Shown here piece after piece: positions 1 to 8,621 of a DNA stretch of 64,000 nucleotides (positions within the stretch are counted from its first letter, which is position 1; every line of letters begins with the position of its first letter). A program made the translations under genes and the position numbers. The notes beneath the pieces are model-generated. The model was not told the DNA's origin. It did no database searches and was given only the letters and a program-made list of their open reading frames with translations. The stretch is from CAYJBH01 sp964368815 (lineage in GTDB: Bacteria > Bacillota > Clostridia > Oscillospirales > Ruminococcaceae): positions 1 to 64,000 of the forward strand of contig CAYJDA010000005.1 of assembly GCA_964368815.1 (NCBI GenBank). Reading direction: 5' to 3'.

Positions 1-35
1 AAAGCAAACGAGTTATTGACAAACGTAAGATTTAG
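1..35 (+). CDS. C-terminal end of a probable phenylacetate-CoA ligase (partial)
   Basis: In the third frame the first bases read SKRVIDKRKI followed by a TAG stop at 33-35. That string resembles the extreme C-terminus of PaaK-type phenylacetate-CoA ligases, which end in a KRVxDxRK-like tail. The adenylate-forming ligase that this would finish lies outside the window. Genes of this family are commonly followed by a tandem ACT-domain protein, as here, with the next start 15 nt after the stop. The call rests on ten residues plus context, so it is tentative. Confidence 0.5.
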   Translation, partial: SKRVIDKRKI

Positions 36-50
36 TAAAGGAGTATTATT

Positions 51-443
51 ATGCGTATAAAACAAATTTCAGTTTTTTTAGAAAATAATGTCGGCTCACT
101 TTTTGGACTTACCGAGGTTCTTTCAAAAGAAAATGTCGATATGCTTTCCCTAAACATTGCTGATACCGAGGATTACGGTGTGGCAAGAATACTTGTAGAT
201 GAGCCTGAAAAAGTTTGTGAAATGTTAACAAAGTATGGCTTTACAGTTCGTGATACCGATGTATTATTAATAACCGGTAAAAATACACCCGGTATTCTAC
301 ACAACACTTTGTCAATCCTAAAAGAAAATGATATTAATATAGAATATACATATGTTTTTGCATATGGCGGAATCGCTAATATGATATTTAGGGTAGATGA
401 TATAGAGGTAGCGGATAAACTATTTAAAAATGATATTAATTAG
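51..443 (+). CDS. Tandem ACT-domain protein
   Basis: The protein has 130 residues and two ACT domains, about residues 1-66 and 70-130. Each starts with the typical beta strand and a glycine-rich turn (NNVGSLFGL, then KNTPGILHN). ACT domains bind amino acids or other small ligands and usually regulate a partner enzyme; there is no catalytic domain here. Stand-alone tandem ACT proteins often lie next to phenylacetate-CoA ligase genes, which fits the upstream gene tail, so a role in sensing aromatic or branched-chain amino acids is an inference. An AAAGGAG ribosome binding site lies 8 nt before the ATG. Confidence 0.8.
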   Translation: MRIKQISVFLENNVGSLFGLTEVLSKENVDMLSLNIADTEDYGVARILVDEPEKVCEMLTKYGFTVRDTDVLLITGKNTPGILHNTLSILKENDINIEYTYVFAYGGIANMIFRVDDIEVADKLFKNDIN

Positions 444-484
444 TCATTAAAGCAGTATTAAATTAATTTGTTAGGATGAAGTAT

Positions 485-1492
485 ATGTTTAAAGATAAAA
501 CCTTGCTCATTACAGGGGGTACCGGTAGTTTTGGCAACACAGTTTTAAAGCACTTTTTAGATAGCGACATAGGCGAAATACGTATATTCAGTCGAGATGA
601 AAAAAAACAGGATGATATGCGTAAATCTATTAACAATAGCAAGGTTAAATTTTATATTGGAGATGTTCGTAATTCTAAAAGTATATCTAATGCTATGTAC
701 GGAGTAGATTTCGTGTTTCATGCTGCAGCATTGAAACAGGTTCCTTCCTGTGAATTTTTCCCCATGGAAGCTGTAGAAACTAATGTTATCGGAACAAAAA
801 ATGTTTTAGATGCTGCAGTTAAGAATGCTGTAAAAAAAGTTATCTGTCTTTCGACAGATAAAGCTGCATATCCTATCAATGCTATGGGTATATCTAAAGC
901 TATGATGGAAAAAGTTGCAATCGCAAAAAGCCGTATGCCTGAGGCTGCAAACACAACAATTTGTTGTACCCGTTACGGAAATGTTATGGCAAGCAGGGGG
1001 AGCGTTATTCCGTTATTTATCGAACAAATTCGTGCCGGTAAGCCAATAACAATAACCGACCCGGAAATGACACGATTTTTAATGAGTCTTGATGAGGCGG
1101 TTGAACTTGTTGTTTTTGCATTTTGCAACGGGGCAACGGGCGATCTTTTTGTGCAAAAAAGTCCCGCCTGTACCATAGAGGTTCTTGCCAAGGCAGTAAT
1201 GCAGCTGTTTGGAGAAACCGACATAAAAATTATCGGGTCAAGACATGGTGAAAAATTGTATGAAACCTTGCTAACCAAGGAAGAGAAAGCCGGCTGTGTA
1301 GACCTTGAGAATTATTTTAAAGTAGTTGCTGACAGCCGTGACCTCAACTATGAACAGTATTATGAAGAAGGCTTAAAACAGCCATTGGTTATAGAGGAAT
1401 ATACAAGTCATAATACCGAGAGATTATCGGTAGAACAGGTTGTTGAAAAGCTTATGCAACTTTCATTTATTCGTGAGGAACTTGCAAAATGA
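485..1492 (+). CDS. capE: UDP-GlcNAc 4,6-dehydratase/5-epimerase, CapE type
   Basis: This is a soluble short-chain dehydrogenase-like enzyme of the inverting 4,6-dehydratase family (CapE/FnlA). The family starts UDP-N-acetyl-L-fucosamine synthesis from UDP-GlcNAc. The NAD(P)-binding GGTGSFG motif is at about residues 10-16. The active-site stretch STDKAAYPINAMGISK has Met where ordinary SDR enzymes have Tyr, as in CapE. I place the start at the second ATG (335 aa) because AGGA at 473-476 lies 8 nt before it and the family starts MFxDKTLLITGG. The 3' end overlaps capF by 4 nt (ATGA), so the two are probably translationally coupled. The two following genes supply the rest of the pathway. Confidence 0.88.
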   Translation: MFKDKTLLITGGTGSFGNTVLKHFLDSDIGEIRIFSRDEKKQDDMRKSINNSKVKFYIGDVRNSKSISNAMYGVDFVFHAAALKQVPSCEFFPMEAVETNVIGTKNVLDAAVKNAVKKVICLSTDKAAYPINAMGISKAMMEKVAIAKSRMPEAANTTICCTRYGNVMASRGSVIPLFIEQIRAGKPITITDPEMTRFLMSLDEAVELVVFAFCNGATGDLFVQKSPACTIEVLAKAVMQLFGETDIKIIGSRHGEKLYETLLTKEEKAGCVDLENYFKVVADSRDLNYEQYYEEGLKQPLVIEEYTSHNTERLSVEQVVEKLMQLSFIREELAK

Positions 1493-2610
1493 CCGAAAAA
1501 AGTATACTAATTACCGGTGCAGCAGGTTTCATTGGAAAAAACCTATCAACCGAGCTAAGAAATCGTGGCTACAAAAATATACTTCTTTTTGATATTCAAA
1601 ACAGTGAAGAAGAACTTGAGTCCTACTGTAAAAAAGCTGATTTTGTTTTTCATCTTGCCGGAATAAACAGACCTAAGGTAGTTGATGAATTTTATAGTGG
1701 CAACACTGCCTTCACCGAAAAATTATTATCTACACTATCAAACGTAGGAAGCAAAGCTCCAATTTTGGTAACAAGTAGCATACAGGCAGAGCTTGATAAT
1801 GACTACGGAAAAAGTAAGGCTTTAGCCGAGAATGCAATATACGATTTTGGTTCGAAAAACAATGTTCCGGTATTTGTATTTAGGTTGGTTGGGGTGTTTG
1901 GCAAGTGGTGTAGACCAAACTATAACAGCGTTGTAGCCACATTTTGCTACAATATTGCCAATGAATTACCTATAGAAATAAGCAACCCTGATGCAGTTGT
2001 AAAGCTATGCTATATAGATGATGTAATCAACACATTAATAATGACGCTTGAAAACAGTGTACCCCTGTCAACCAATAAACCTTTACAGGTTGAACCGAGT
2101 TATCAGGTTACTTTAAAGGAGCTTTCAGAGCTTATTAACTCTTATAAAACCAGCCGTGAAAGTGTTATGGTTCCAAGTATTAAAAACGGGTTTTCTGCGA
2201 AACTTTACGGAACGTATACATCCTATCTTCCATCTAATGAATTTTCCTATCGGTTAAAAAACAATGTAGATAACAGAGGGCATCTTGCTGAGTTTTTAAA
2301 AGATAATGGTTTTGGACAGCTATTTGTAAGTACAACTAAACCCGGGATCACGAGAGGCAACCACTGGCATCACACCAAAACCGAAAAGTTCTTTGTTGTT
2401 TATGGCGAAGCTCTTATAAGGATTAGAAAAATTGATGAATCAGAGATTTGTGAGATTCTTGTAAGTGGTGAAAATCCTATGGTTGTTGATATACCTACGG
2501 GCTATACACATAACATTACAAACGTAGGCGATGGGGATCTTGTTACTTTATTTTGGAGTAGTGAGGTATTTAACCCTCAAAAGACCGACACATACTTTAT
2601 GGAGGTTTAA
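1489..2610 (+). CDS. capF: CapF-type bifunctional epimerase/reductase
   Basis: This 373-residue protein has an N-terminal SDR domain with the nucleotide-binding motif GAAGFIG at about residues 9-15. Its C-terminal cupin domain, about residues 245-373, contains the histidine cluster GNHWHHTKTEKF expected to hold a metal. This two-domain layout is specific to CapF/FnlB. In that family the cupin domain epimerises at C3 and the SDR domain reduces the 4-keto group, giving UDP-N-acetyl-6-deoxy-L-talosamine. It overlaps capE by 4 nt and is followed after 2 nt by the epimerase gene, so the three enzymes should be made together. Confidence 0.9.
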   Translation: MTEKSILITGAAGFIGKNLSTELRNRGYKNILLFDIQNSEEELESYCKKADFVFHLAGINRPKVVDEFYSGNTAFTEKLLSTLSNVGSKAPILVTSSIQAELDNDYGKSKALAENAIYDFGSKNNVPVFVFRLVGVFGKWCRPNYNSVVATFCYNIANELPIEISNPDAVVKLCYIDDVINTLIMTLENSVPLSTNKPLQVEPSYQVTLKELSELINSYKTSRESVMVPSIKNGFSAKLYGTYTSYLPSNEFSYRLKNNVDNRGHLAEFLKDNGFGQLFVSTTKPGITRGNHWHHTKTEKFFVVYGEALIRIRKIDESEICEILVSGENPMVVDIPTGYTHNITNVGDGDLVTLFWSSEVFNPQKTDTYFMEV

Positions 2611-2612
2611 TA

Positions 2613-3743
2613 ATGCAAAAGTTAAGGTTGATGACGGTAGTGGGTACAAGGCCGGAAATAATAAGATTAGCAGAGGTTATTAAGTGCTGTGATCGCTACT
2701 TTGATCATCAGCTTGTTCATACCGGGCAAAATTATGATTATACTTTAAATGATATTTTTTTTGAAGAGTTAGAGCTCAGACAACCTGATTATTTTCTGGA
2801 AAGTGTTGGCAGCGACCTTGGTGAAACGATTGGAAATATTATTTCTAAAAGCTATAAATTATTAAGGGAACAAATGCCGGATGCACTTTTGGTACTCGGA
2901 GATACGAACTCATGCCTTTGTGCTCTTTCTGCAAAACGATTAAAGATTCCTGTGTTTCATATGGAGGCCGGTAATCGTTGTTTCGACGAAAACCTGCCCG
3001 AGGAAATTAATCGACGTATTGTTGACCACATTGCAGATGTTAATCTACCTTACACCGAGCATTCAAGGCGTTATCTTTTGTCTGAGGGAATAGCAAAAAA
3101 TCGTATTTTTGTTACCGGATCACCCATGAGAGAGGTTCTTGAAAAATATCGATCAAAAATAGATGCCAGCAATGTTTTAGATAGATTGAATTTAACAGAG
3201 GGAAAATACTTCCTTGTTTCTGCTCATCGTGAAGAAAATCTTGATATAGAACATAAATTTTTATCATTAATGCAGAGTCTTAATATTTTAGCTGAGGAAT
3301 ATGGTCTTCCAATAATTTACTCAACACATCCACGTAGTCGGAAAAAGTTAGAGGAAAGTGGTTTTAAATTCAACAGCTTGGTGTCTAATCTTCAACCTTT
3401 TGGTTTTTTTGATTTTAATAGATTGCAAAAAAGTGCACTATGTGTATTATCCGATTCCGGAACACTTCCCGAAGAGTCAGCGATGCTGAACTTTTGTGGC
3501 GTCTCTTTGCGAAACTCAACCGAACGCCCTGAGGTTTTAGATAAAGGAACAATTGTGATTGGCGGTGTTACATCAAAGGATGTCCTCAGTGCAGTCAACC
3601 TTGCAATATCTATGCATCATAACAATGAATCGGTGGTTGTAGCTCCTGACTATGTTGATTCAAATGTTTCGGTAAAAGTTGTTAAAGTAATAGAAAGTTA
3701 CACAAAAATCGTAAATGAGTTTGTATGGCGAAAAACTCAGTAA
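2613..3743 (+). CDS. capG: UDP-N-acetyl-hexosamine 2-epimerase, CapG/WecB family
   Basis: The 376-residue protein belongs to the non-hydrolysing UDP-GlcNAc 2-epimerase family. Visible motifs are VVGTRPEIIRLA near the N-terminus, HTGQNYD, the HMEAGNRCFDENLPEEINRR block and SDSGTLPEES near the C-terminus. Sequence alone does not separate CapG from WecB/MnaA. Its position immediately after CapE and CapF argues for the CapG step, conversion of UDP-N-acetyl-L-pneumosamine-type product to UDP-N-acetyl-L-fucosamine. The ATG lies 2 nt after the capF stop, with GGAGG inside the capF end as ribosome binding site. Its last 19 nt overlap the next glycosyltransferase. Confidence 0.8.
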   Translation: MQKLRLMTVVGTRPEIIRLAEVIKCCDRYFDHQLVHTGQNYDYTLNDIFFEELELRQPDYFLESVGSDLGETIGNIISKSYKLLREQMPDALLVLGDTNSCLCALSAKRLKIPVFHMEAGNRCFDENLPEEINRRIVDHIADVNLPYTEHSRRYLLSEGIAKNRIFVTGSPMREVLEKYRSKIDASNVLDRLNLTEGKYFLVSAHREENLDIEHKFLSLMQSLNILAEEYGLPIIYSTHPRSRKKLEESGFKFNSLVSNLQPFGFFDFNRLQKSALCVLSDSGTLPEESAMLNFCGVSLRNSTERPEVLDKGTIVIGGVTSKDVLSAVNLAISMHHNNESVVVAPDYVDSNVSVKVVKVIESYTKIVNEFVWRKTQ

Positions 3744-4942
3744 AACGACTGTTGGTAATATGCCAACACTATTGGCCCGAAGATTTTAGAATAAACGATA
3801 TTGTTGAAGGATTTGTTGAAGCCGGGGTAGAGGTTGAAGTTCTGTGTGGAATACCAAACTATCCATATGGAAAGTTTTTTGACGGTTATGGAGTTACTAA
3901 AAATCGCAGACAGCTAAAAGATGGTGTTAAAATATACAGGGCATTAGAAATTCCTCGCGGTAATAGCTCGTTTGGTATCCTGATGAACTATATTTCCTTT
4001 CCTTTTTTTGCAAGCTTTAGTATTTTAGGTATTTTAGGTAGGAAATACGACAGCATTTTAAGCTATGAAACCTCACCGGTGTTAATGATTTTTCCTGCAA
4101 TACTTTTTTCAAAGATAAAAAAAATCCCATTGTATAGCTATGTATTAGATCTTTGGCCGGAAAATTTATACTCGGTATTACCAATAAAAAATAGGTTTTT
4201 GCGCTCTTTAGCAAAAAATGTGTCGAATTGGCACTATCGTCATGGTGGAAACCTTATGGCTTTATCTCGAGGAATGAAGGCGCGATTAACCGAGGTTACC
4301 GGAAAAACCGATATTGCTATTTTCCCACAGTACTGTGAAGATATATACTCAAAAAACTCCTTGCCAAAGTTTGAAAAATCTGATATTTTTAACATTATGT
4401 TTGCCGGTAATTTTAGCCCGGCACAGGGTTTAGATATACTGGTAGAACTGGCTATCTTATGTTCTAAGAACGATATTAAAAATGTTAAATTTTTAATGTA
4501 TGGAGATGGAATGAGCCACAAGGACATTACAGATAGCGTTATAGCCAATGGGGTAGAGAGATATTTTGAATTTTTTGGTAGGGTTAATCAAGAAGAGGTA
4601 ATAAATGCCTCTAAATTAACCGATGCAATGTTTGTTTCACTTGTTGACACTGCATTATTAGACCTAACTGTACCGGCAAAACTATCCTCATGTATGGCGA
4701 TGTGCCGACCGGTATTATGTAGCCTTTCCGGAGCCGGAGCGGATGCGGTTAGGGAAGCAGATTGTGGTTTTTGCAGTAATCCGGGCGATGTAGCATTACT
4801 TTATCAAAATCTACAGCAGCTAATTTCCTGCGATATTAAAGAGCTAAACAGAATGTCACTCAATGCAAAAAAATATTACAATGATAATCTAAGTAGAGAC
4901 ACAGTATTACCAAAGTTGATAAAACACGTTACGGAGAGTTAA
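3725..4942 (+). CDS. GT4-family glycosyltransferase, WbuB-like
   Basis: The 405-residue protein has the two-domain GT-B layout of family 4 glycosyltransferases. The N-terminal part carries QHYWPEDFRINDI and LDLWPENL, features of the WbuB-like subgroup. The C-terminal half has the nucleotide-sugar-binding segment starting near NIMFAGNFSPAQGL. WbuB-type enzymes transfer N-acetyl-L-fucosamine in enteric O-antigen clusters. With the FucNAc genes directly upstream, that donor is a reasonable inference but is not proven by sequence. The start overlaps the end of the epimerase gene by 19 nt. No membrane segment is obvious, so it probably works at the inner face of the membrane. Confidence 0.78.
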   Translation: MAKNSVKRLLVICQHYWPEDFRINDIVEGFVEAGVEVEVLCGIPNYPYGKFFDGYGVTKNRRQLKDGVKIYRALEIPRGNSSFGILMNYISFPFFASFSILGILGRKYDSILSYETSPVLMIFPAILFSKIKKIPLYSYVLDLWPENLYSVLPIKNRFLRSLAKNVSNWHYRHGGNLMALSRGMKARLTEVTGKTDIAIFPQYCEDIYSKNSLPKFEKSDIFNIMFAGNFSPAQGLDILVELAILCSKNDIKNVKFLMYGDGMSHKDITDSVIANGVERYFEFFGRVNQEEVINASKLTDAMFVSLVDTALLDLTVPAKLSSCMAMCRPVLCSLSGAGADAVREADCGFCSNPGDVALLYQNLQQLISCDIKELNRMSLNAKKYYNDNLSRDTVLPKLIKHVTES

Positions 4943-4943
4943 G

Positions 4944-5633
4944 TTGAAGATATTGGTTATTATCCCATGTTATAACGAGCAGGATAACATAAATAAGGTT
5001 GTTCGAAACCTTAAGGCTGCCAATTCTGAGGTGGACTACGTTATTGTTAACGATTGTTCCACTGATGATAGCGCAAAAATATGTGATAGCAATGGCCTAA
5101 ATTATGTTTCTTTCCCTTTTAATCTTGGAATAGGGGGGTCGGTACAATGTGGTTATCAATATGCTGTTGAGCACGGATATGATATTGCAGTTCAGATGGA
5201 CGGAGACGGACAACACAATCCCGAATACCTCGAAAATATTTTGGAACCCATTAAATCAGGTAAGGCTGATATGTGTATAGGCAGTCGATTTATTACGAAG
5301 GAAGGATTTCAATCCTCAAAATTGCGAAGGCTTGGAATAGGAATAATTAGTTTTGTGATATTTATTCTTACGGGTAAGAGGGTTAAGGATGTCACCAGTG
5401 GATTTAGAGCTTGCAGTAAAAAATTAGTAGAATTTTATTCTAAGGAATATGCGCAAGATTTTCCGGAACCTGAGGCGATTCTTTCCGCTGTTAAAAATAA
5501 ATTTACCGTTGTTGAAGTTCCGGTGGTTATGGAGGAGAGATTTGCCGGTATTTCTAGCATTAATGCACTTAAATCTCCTTATTTTATGGTTAAGGTAATA
5601 CTCTCGTTAATTGTTGGTTGGCTAAAGTATTAA
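4944..5633 (+). CDS. GT2-family glycosyltransferase (polyprenyl-phosphate sugar synthase-like)
   Basis: This 229-residue protein has a GT-A fold with PCYNEQDNI at the N-terminus and the metal-binding DGDGQHNPEYL motif near residue 90. A hydrophobic segment lies at about residues 130-150 and another at the extreme C-terminus. The layout resembles dolichol/undecaprenyl-phosphate sugar synthases. It starts with TTG, supported by GGAG 7 nt upstream, one base after the previous stop. The next gene is a DUF2304 protein, a common small partner of such GT2 enzymes. Together they may load a sugar on a lipid carrier for transfer outside the cell; the sugar is unknown. Confidence 0.8.
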   Translation: MKILVIIPCYNEQDNINKVVRNLKAANSEVDYVIVNDCSTDDSAKICDSNGLNYVSFPFNLGIGGSVQCGYQYAVEHGYDIAVQMDGDGQHNPEYLENILEPIKSGKADMCIGSRFITKEGFQSSKLRRLGIGIISFVIFILTGKRVKDVTSGFRACSKKLVEFYSKEYAQDFPEPEAILSAVKNKFTVVEVPVVMEERFAGISSINALKSPYFMVKVILSLIVGWLKY

Positions 5634-5650
5634 TTTTGAAAGGATAACGA

Positions 5651-6025
5651 ATGCAGGAGATTACATTACAGGTTGCGCTAACGGCAGGTGTTCTTTTTTA
5701 TATTGCAATAATATTTTTTGCACTAAAAAAGGGGAAACTTGCGGTAAAATATGCTATAATATGGTTACTGTCGGGAATGGCATTGCTTATTTTCAGTCTT
5801 GCACCTTATACAGTTCTGGTGCTTGGTGATATATTCAGGATTATTGACCCTGTTAACTTTGTGTTCTTGCTTGTATTTCTATTTTTAATTTTTAATACCC
5901 TTGCGTTAACCGTTATTGTTTCAGGTTTTACTACCAAAATTACCAAGCTTAATCAAGCAACAGCTCTTCTCGAAAAACGTATTCGAGAGCTAGAAAGGAA
6001 TAATAACTCAACAGATGAACTTTAA
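5651..6025 (+). CDS. DUF2304 family small membrane protein
   Basis: The protein has 124 residues and three hydrophobic segments (about 7-25, 33-50 and 68-92). A charged C-terminal coiled-coil-like tail rich in Leu, Glu and Arg follows. Length, hydrophobic pattern and the position after a GT2 gene match DUF2304. In other bacteria this family accompanies polyprenyl-phosphate glycosyltransferases. A stabilising or targeting role for the upstream enzyme is inferred only from that pairing. The 3' end overlaps the MBOAT gene by 11 nt. Confidence 0.72.
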   Translation: MQEITLQVALTAGVLFYIAIIFFALKKGKLAVKYAIIWLLSGMALLIFSLAPYTVLVLGDIFRIIDPVNFVFLLVFLFLIFNTLALTVIVSGFTTKITKLNQATALLEKRIRELERNNNSTDEL

Positions 6026-7484
6026 CAGCACTACTTTTCTAATGTTCTTTCCGGTTGTTTGCCTACTATATTTTTTAATTCCGGGTAGGGTAAAGAACCT
6101 TTGGTTACTTATGTCAAGTTACTATTTCTATATGCAGTGGAATGCGGGATATGCACTGTTAATATTTTTTTCTACCATATCCACTTATCTCACGGCTTTC
6201 TTTATAGAAAAAGGTGAAAAACCGCTGTTTAGAAAGGTTGCGCTTGGGATAAATCTTAGTGTAAATCTAATTATCTTGTTCCTGTTTAAGTATTATAATT
6301 TCTTTAACGACAGTATTGGCGAATTAGTCGAGTCAATGGGATTTAGTTACAGTATTCCGGAATTTTCGCTGCTACTACCTGTTGGTATTAGCTTTTATAC
6401 ATTCCAAGCTCTCGGTTACTCAATTGATGTTTATAGAAAAGATTTAAAGCATGAAAAGAGTTTTGTTGACTATGCGCTGTTTGTAAGCTTTTTTCCACAG
6501 TTAGTTGCAGGCCCTATCGAACGAGCTAAAAATTTGTTACCACAGTTTAAAACCCATAATGTTTTTGTTTATAAAAGGGTTAGGACAGGGCTTTCACAGA
6601 TGCTTGTAGGTTTTGTTAAAAAAGTTGTGGTTGCGGATAGTCTTGGCCAGATAGTATCAGTAATCTTCAATTCTCCGGAGGAATTTGAAGGATTTACCTT
6701 GCTGATCGCCTCCGTTATGTTTACACTACAGATATACTTTGATTTTTCAGGTTATTCCGATATTGCGATTGGAGCAGCAAAGGTTCTTGGATTCACGCTG
6801 ATGCAAAACTTTAACAACCCCTATTTTGCGATATCTTTTAAAGACTATTGGAGTAGATGGCACATCTCTCTCTCTACCTGGTTTAAAGATTATCTATATA
6901 TACCTCTCGGTGGCAATCGAAAAGGAAAGGTTCGCAACTACCTAAATCTACTAATAACTTTTGTGGTATCGGGTGTTTGGCATGGAGCTAACTTCACCTT
7001 TATAATTTGGGGATTACTGCATGGGATCTATCAGATAATTGAACGATTAACCAAACCTATAAGAGATAATTTTTATCGTATTACAAAAATTTCCCCGAGA
7101 TTTTTTATTATACCAATATTAAAATGGGCAGTTGTTTTCTCAATGGTAGTAATATCATATGTGTTTTTTATATCGCCAACCATAGAAACCGCTTTGTATG
7201 TTATTTCAAATATGTTTAATGGACTCGGCGAATATGTCTCCAATTTTGAATTAATCAAAACATCGCTACTCTCAATTGACTTTTTTGACTATATGGCGGC
7301 AGGGGTTGCAATAACTGCCGGTTGCATTCTTTTATTTGAGAGGATTTCCGGCTCAGTCCCGTTTAGCGACAGAGTTAGCAGAGCGCCCTTTATTATACGC
7401 TGGCCATTTTATTACATCTGTTTACTTACAATCTTGTTTTTTGGAGAATTTGGAGAATCACCATTCATTTATTTTGCATTTTAA
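6015..7484 (+). CDS. MBOAT family O-acyltransferase (AlgI/PatA-like)
   Basis: The 489-residue polytopic membrane protein has the MBOAT signature: SRWHISLSTWFKDYLYIPLGG, then SGVWHGANFTFIIWG with the invariant histidine at residue 323. It opens MNFNSTTFLMFFPV, typical of the AlgI group. Family members move an acyl group, often acetyl, across the membrane to an extracytoplasmic polysaccharide or to an SGNH partner. The next gene encodes a membrane-anchored SGNH-like protein, the usual partner. O-acylation of the polymer made by this cluster is therefore the likely role. A second MBOAT gene lies at 50225-51607. Confidence 0.88.
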   Translation: MNFNSTTFLMFFPVVCLLYFLIPGRVKNLWLLMSSYYFYMQWNAGYALLIFFSTISTYLTAFFIEKGEKPLFRKVALGINLSVNLIILFLFKYYNFFNDSIGELVESMGFSYSIPEFSLLLPVGISFYTFQALGYSIDVYRKDLKHEKSFVDYALFVSFFPQLVAGPIERAKNLLPQFKTHNVFVYKRVRTGLSQMLVGFVKKVVVADSLGQIVSVIFNSPEEFEGFTLLIASVMFTLQIYFDFSGYSDIAIGAAKVLGFTLMQNFNNPYFAISFKDYWSRWHISLSTWFKDYLYIPLGGNRKGKVRNYLNLLITFVVSGVWHGANFTFIIWGLLHGIYQIIERLTKPIRDNFYRITKISPRFFIIPILKWAVVFSMVVISYVFFISPTIETALYVISNMFNGLGEYVSNFELIKTSLLSIDFFDYMAAGVAITAGCILLFERISGSVPFSDRVSRAPFIIRWPFYYICLLTILFFGEFGESPFIYFAF

Positions 7485-7496
7485 AGGAGACCGGCC

Positions 7497-8621
7497 ATGA
7501 AGGCAACCTTAAAATCAATACCATTTATGATAATAATGCTTTTAAAAGCAGTGTTATTTATTCCTATTATCATCTTTGTTATCTGGTTTAATTACACAGT
7601 GGATCCTTCAGCACTCTTTCATGGTGATAAATATGAACTTAGTATTGCTAATGCACTATTAGACGGCTATTCAATACTGCAATACGAAAAACTTGATGAG
7701 CGTCAGATTAACACCCTACACATCGCTAATTCCGAAGAACCAATGTCGGTTGCCATTATAGGATCCTCCAGGGGGTTACAGATAGGTGAAGACCTAATTG
7801 AAAATCGACCATTTTATAACTACGGAATGATATCAGCTGCTTTTATTGACTACTGTAATTTATTTTACACCATGGTTAAAGAAGATAGAGTTCCGGACAA
7901 TACTGTCATTGTGTTAGACCCCTGGATATTCTACACAGGCCCCGATTATACCGACCATCGTTCCGATCTTGAAATGTATCAGGAATTTCTTTCATTAGGA
8001 CTCGGAATGGAAAGCAGCTATGTTCCTCCGGACAACACAGAAATATATCAGGCATTGTATTCGCTTAGTCATTTTCAAGCTACAGTGAGATATTACCTTA
8101 AGGAGAGGCAGCTGGAGGAAAAGCCGCAGCAGGTGATAGGTGATTTAATGTCTTTTTCAACCGAGCTGAAAAAATATGACGGAACAATTGTTTATGGTGA
8201 GGCTTTTAGAAATAGAACACAGGATGAAATTGATTTTGATGCGCTGTCATTAGCCAATATAGAATCTTCTTCGGTTCATGCGTTTGGCGAGCTACGTAAA
8301 GATGAGCAAGAAATGTTTATTAAATTCATTGAATATATTCTTGAAACCGAAACAAATCTAATTTTCATGATGACTCCTTATCATCCTATTGTATATGATA
8401 AGGAAAAAGAATTGATAGATATACGGCCGGGAATGTTTCAGGTCGAGGATTATATACATGAAATCGGTAGGGAATATGACATACCGGTTATAGGTTCCTA
8501 CGACCCTGCAAAAGTTGGATGTGATAACTCCGATTTCTATGACCATATACATGTAACTGCCGAGGGAATTTCAAAGTTCATTGCGCCGTTAATTAATGAG
8601 TTAGAGAGTGATAATGAGTAA
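7497..8621 (+). CDS. Membrane-anchored SGNH/AlgJ-DltD-like acylation partner
   Basis: The 374-residue protein has one N-terminal membrane segment (about residues 8-31) and a large extracytoplasmic domain. IIGSSRGLQIG near residue 85 looks like the nucleophile block. FYDHIHVT near the C-terminus looks like the Asp-x-x-His block of SGNH hydrolases. I do not recognise a closer family name. It follows the MBOAT gene by 12 nt with AAGGAG before the ATG, the standard pairing in which the SGNH protein finishes acyl transfer to the glycan. Activity as a transferase rather than an esterase is inferred from this pairing. Confidence 0.7.
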   Translation: MKATLKSIPFMIIMLLKAVLFIPIIIFVIWFNYTVDPSALFHGDKYELSIANALLDGYSILQYEKLDERQINTLHIANSEEPMSVAIIGSSRGLQIGEDLIENRPFYNYGMISAAFIDYCNLFYTMVKEDRVPDNTVIVLDPWIFYTGPDYTDHRSDLEMYQEFLSLGLGMESSYVPPDNTEIYQALYSLSHFQATVRYYLKERQLEEKPQQVIGDLMSFSTELKKYDGTIVYGEAFRNRTQDEIDFDALSLANIESSSVHAFGELRKDEQEMFIKFIEYILETETNLIFMMTPYHPIVYDKEKELIDIRPGMFQVEDYIHEIGREYDIPVIGSYDPAKVGCDNSDFYDHIHVTAEGISKFIAPLINELESDNE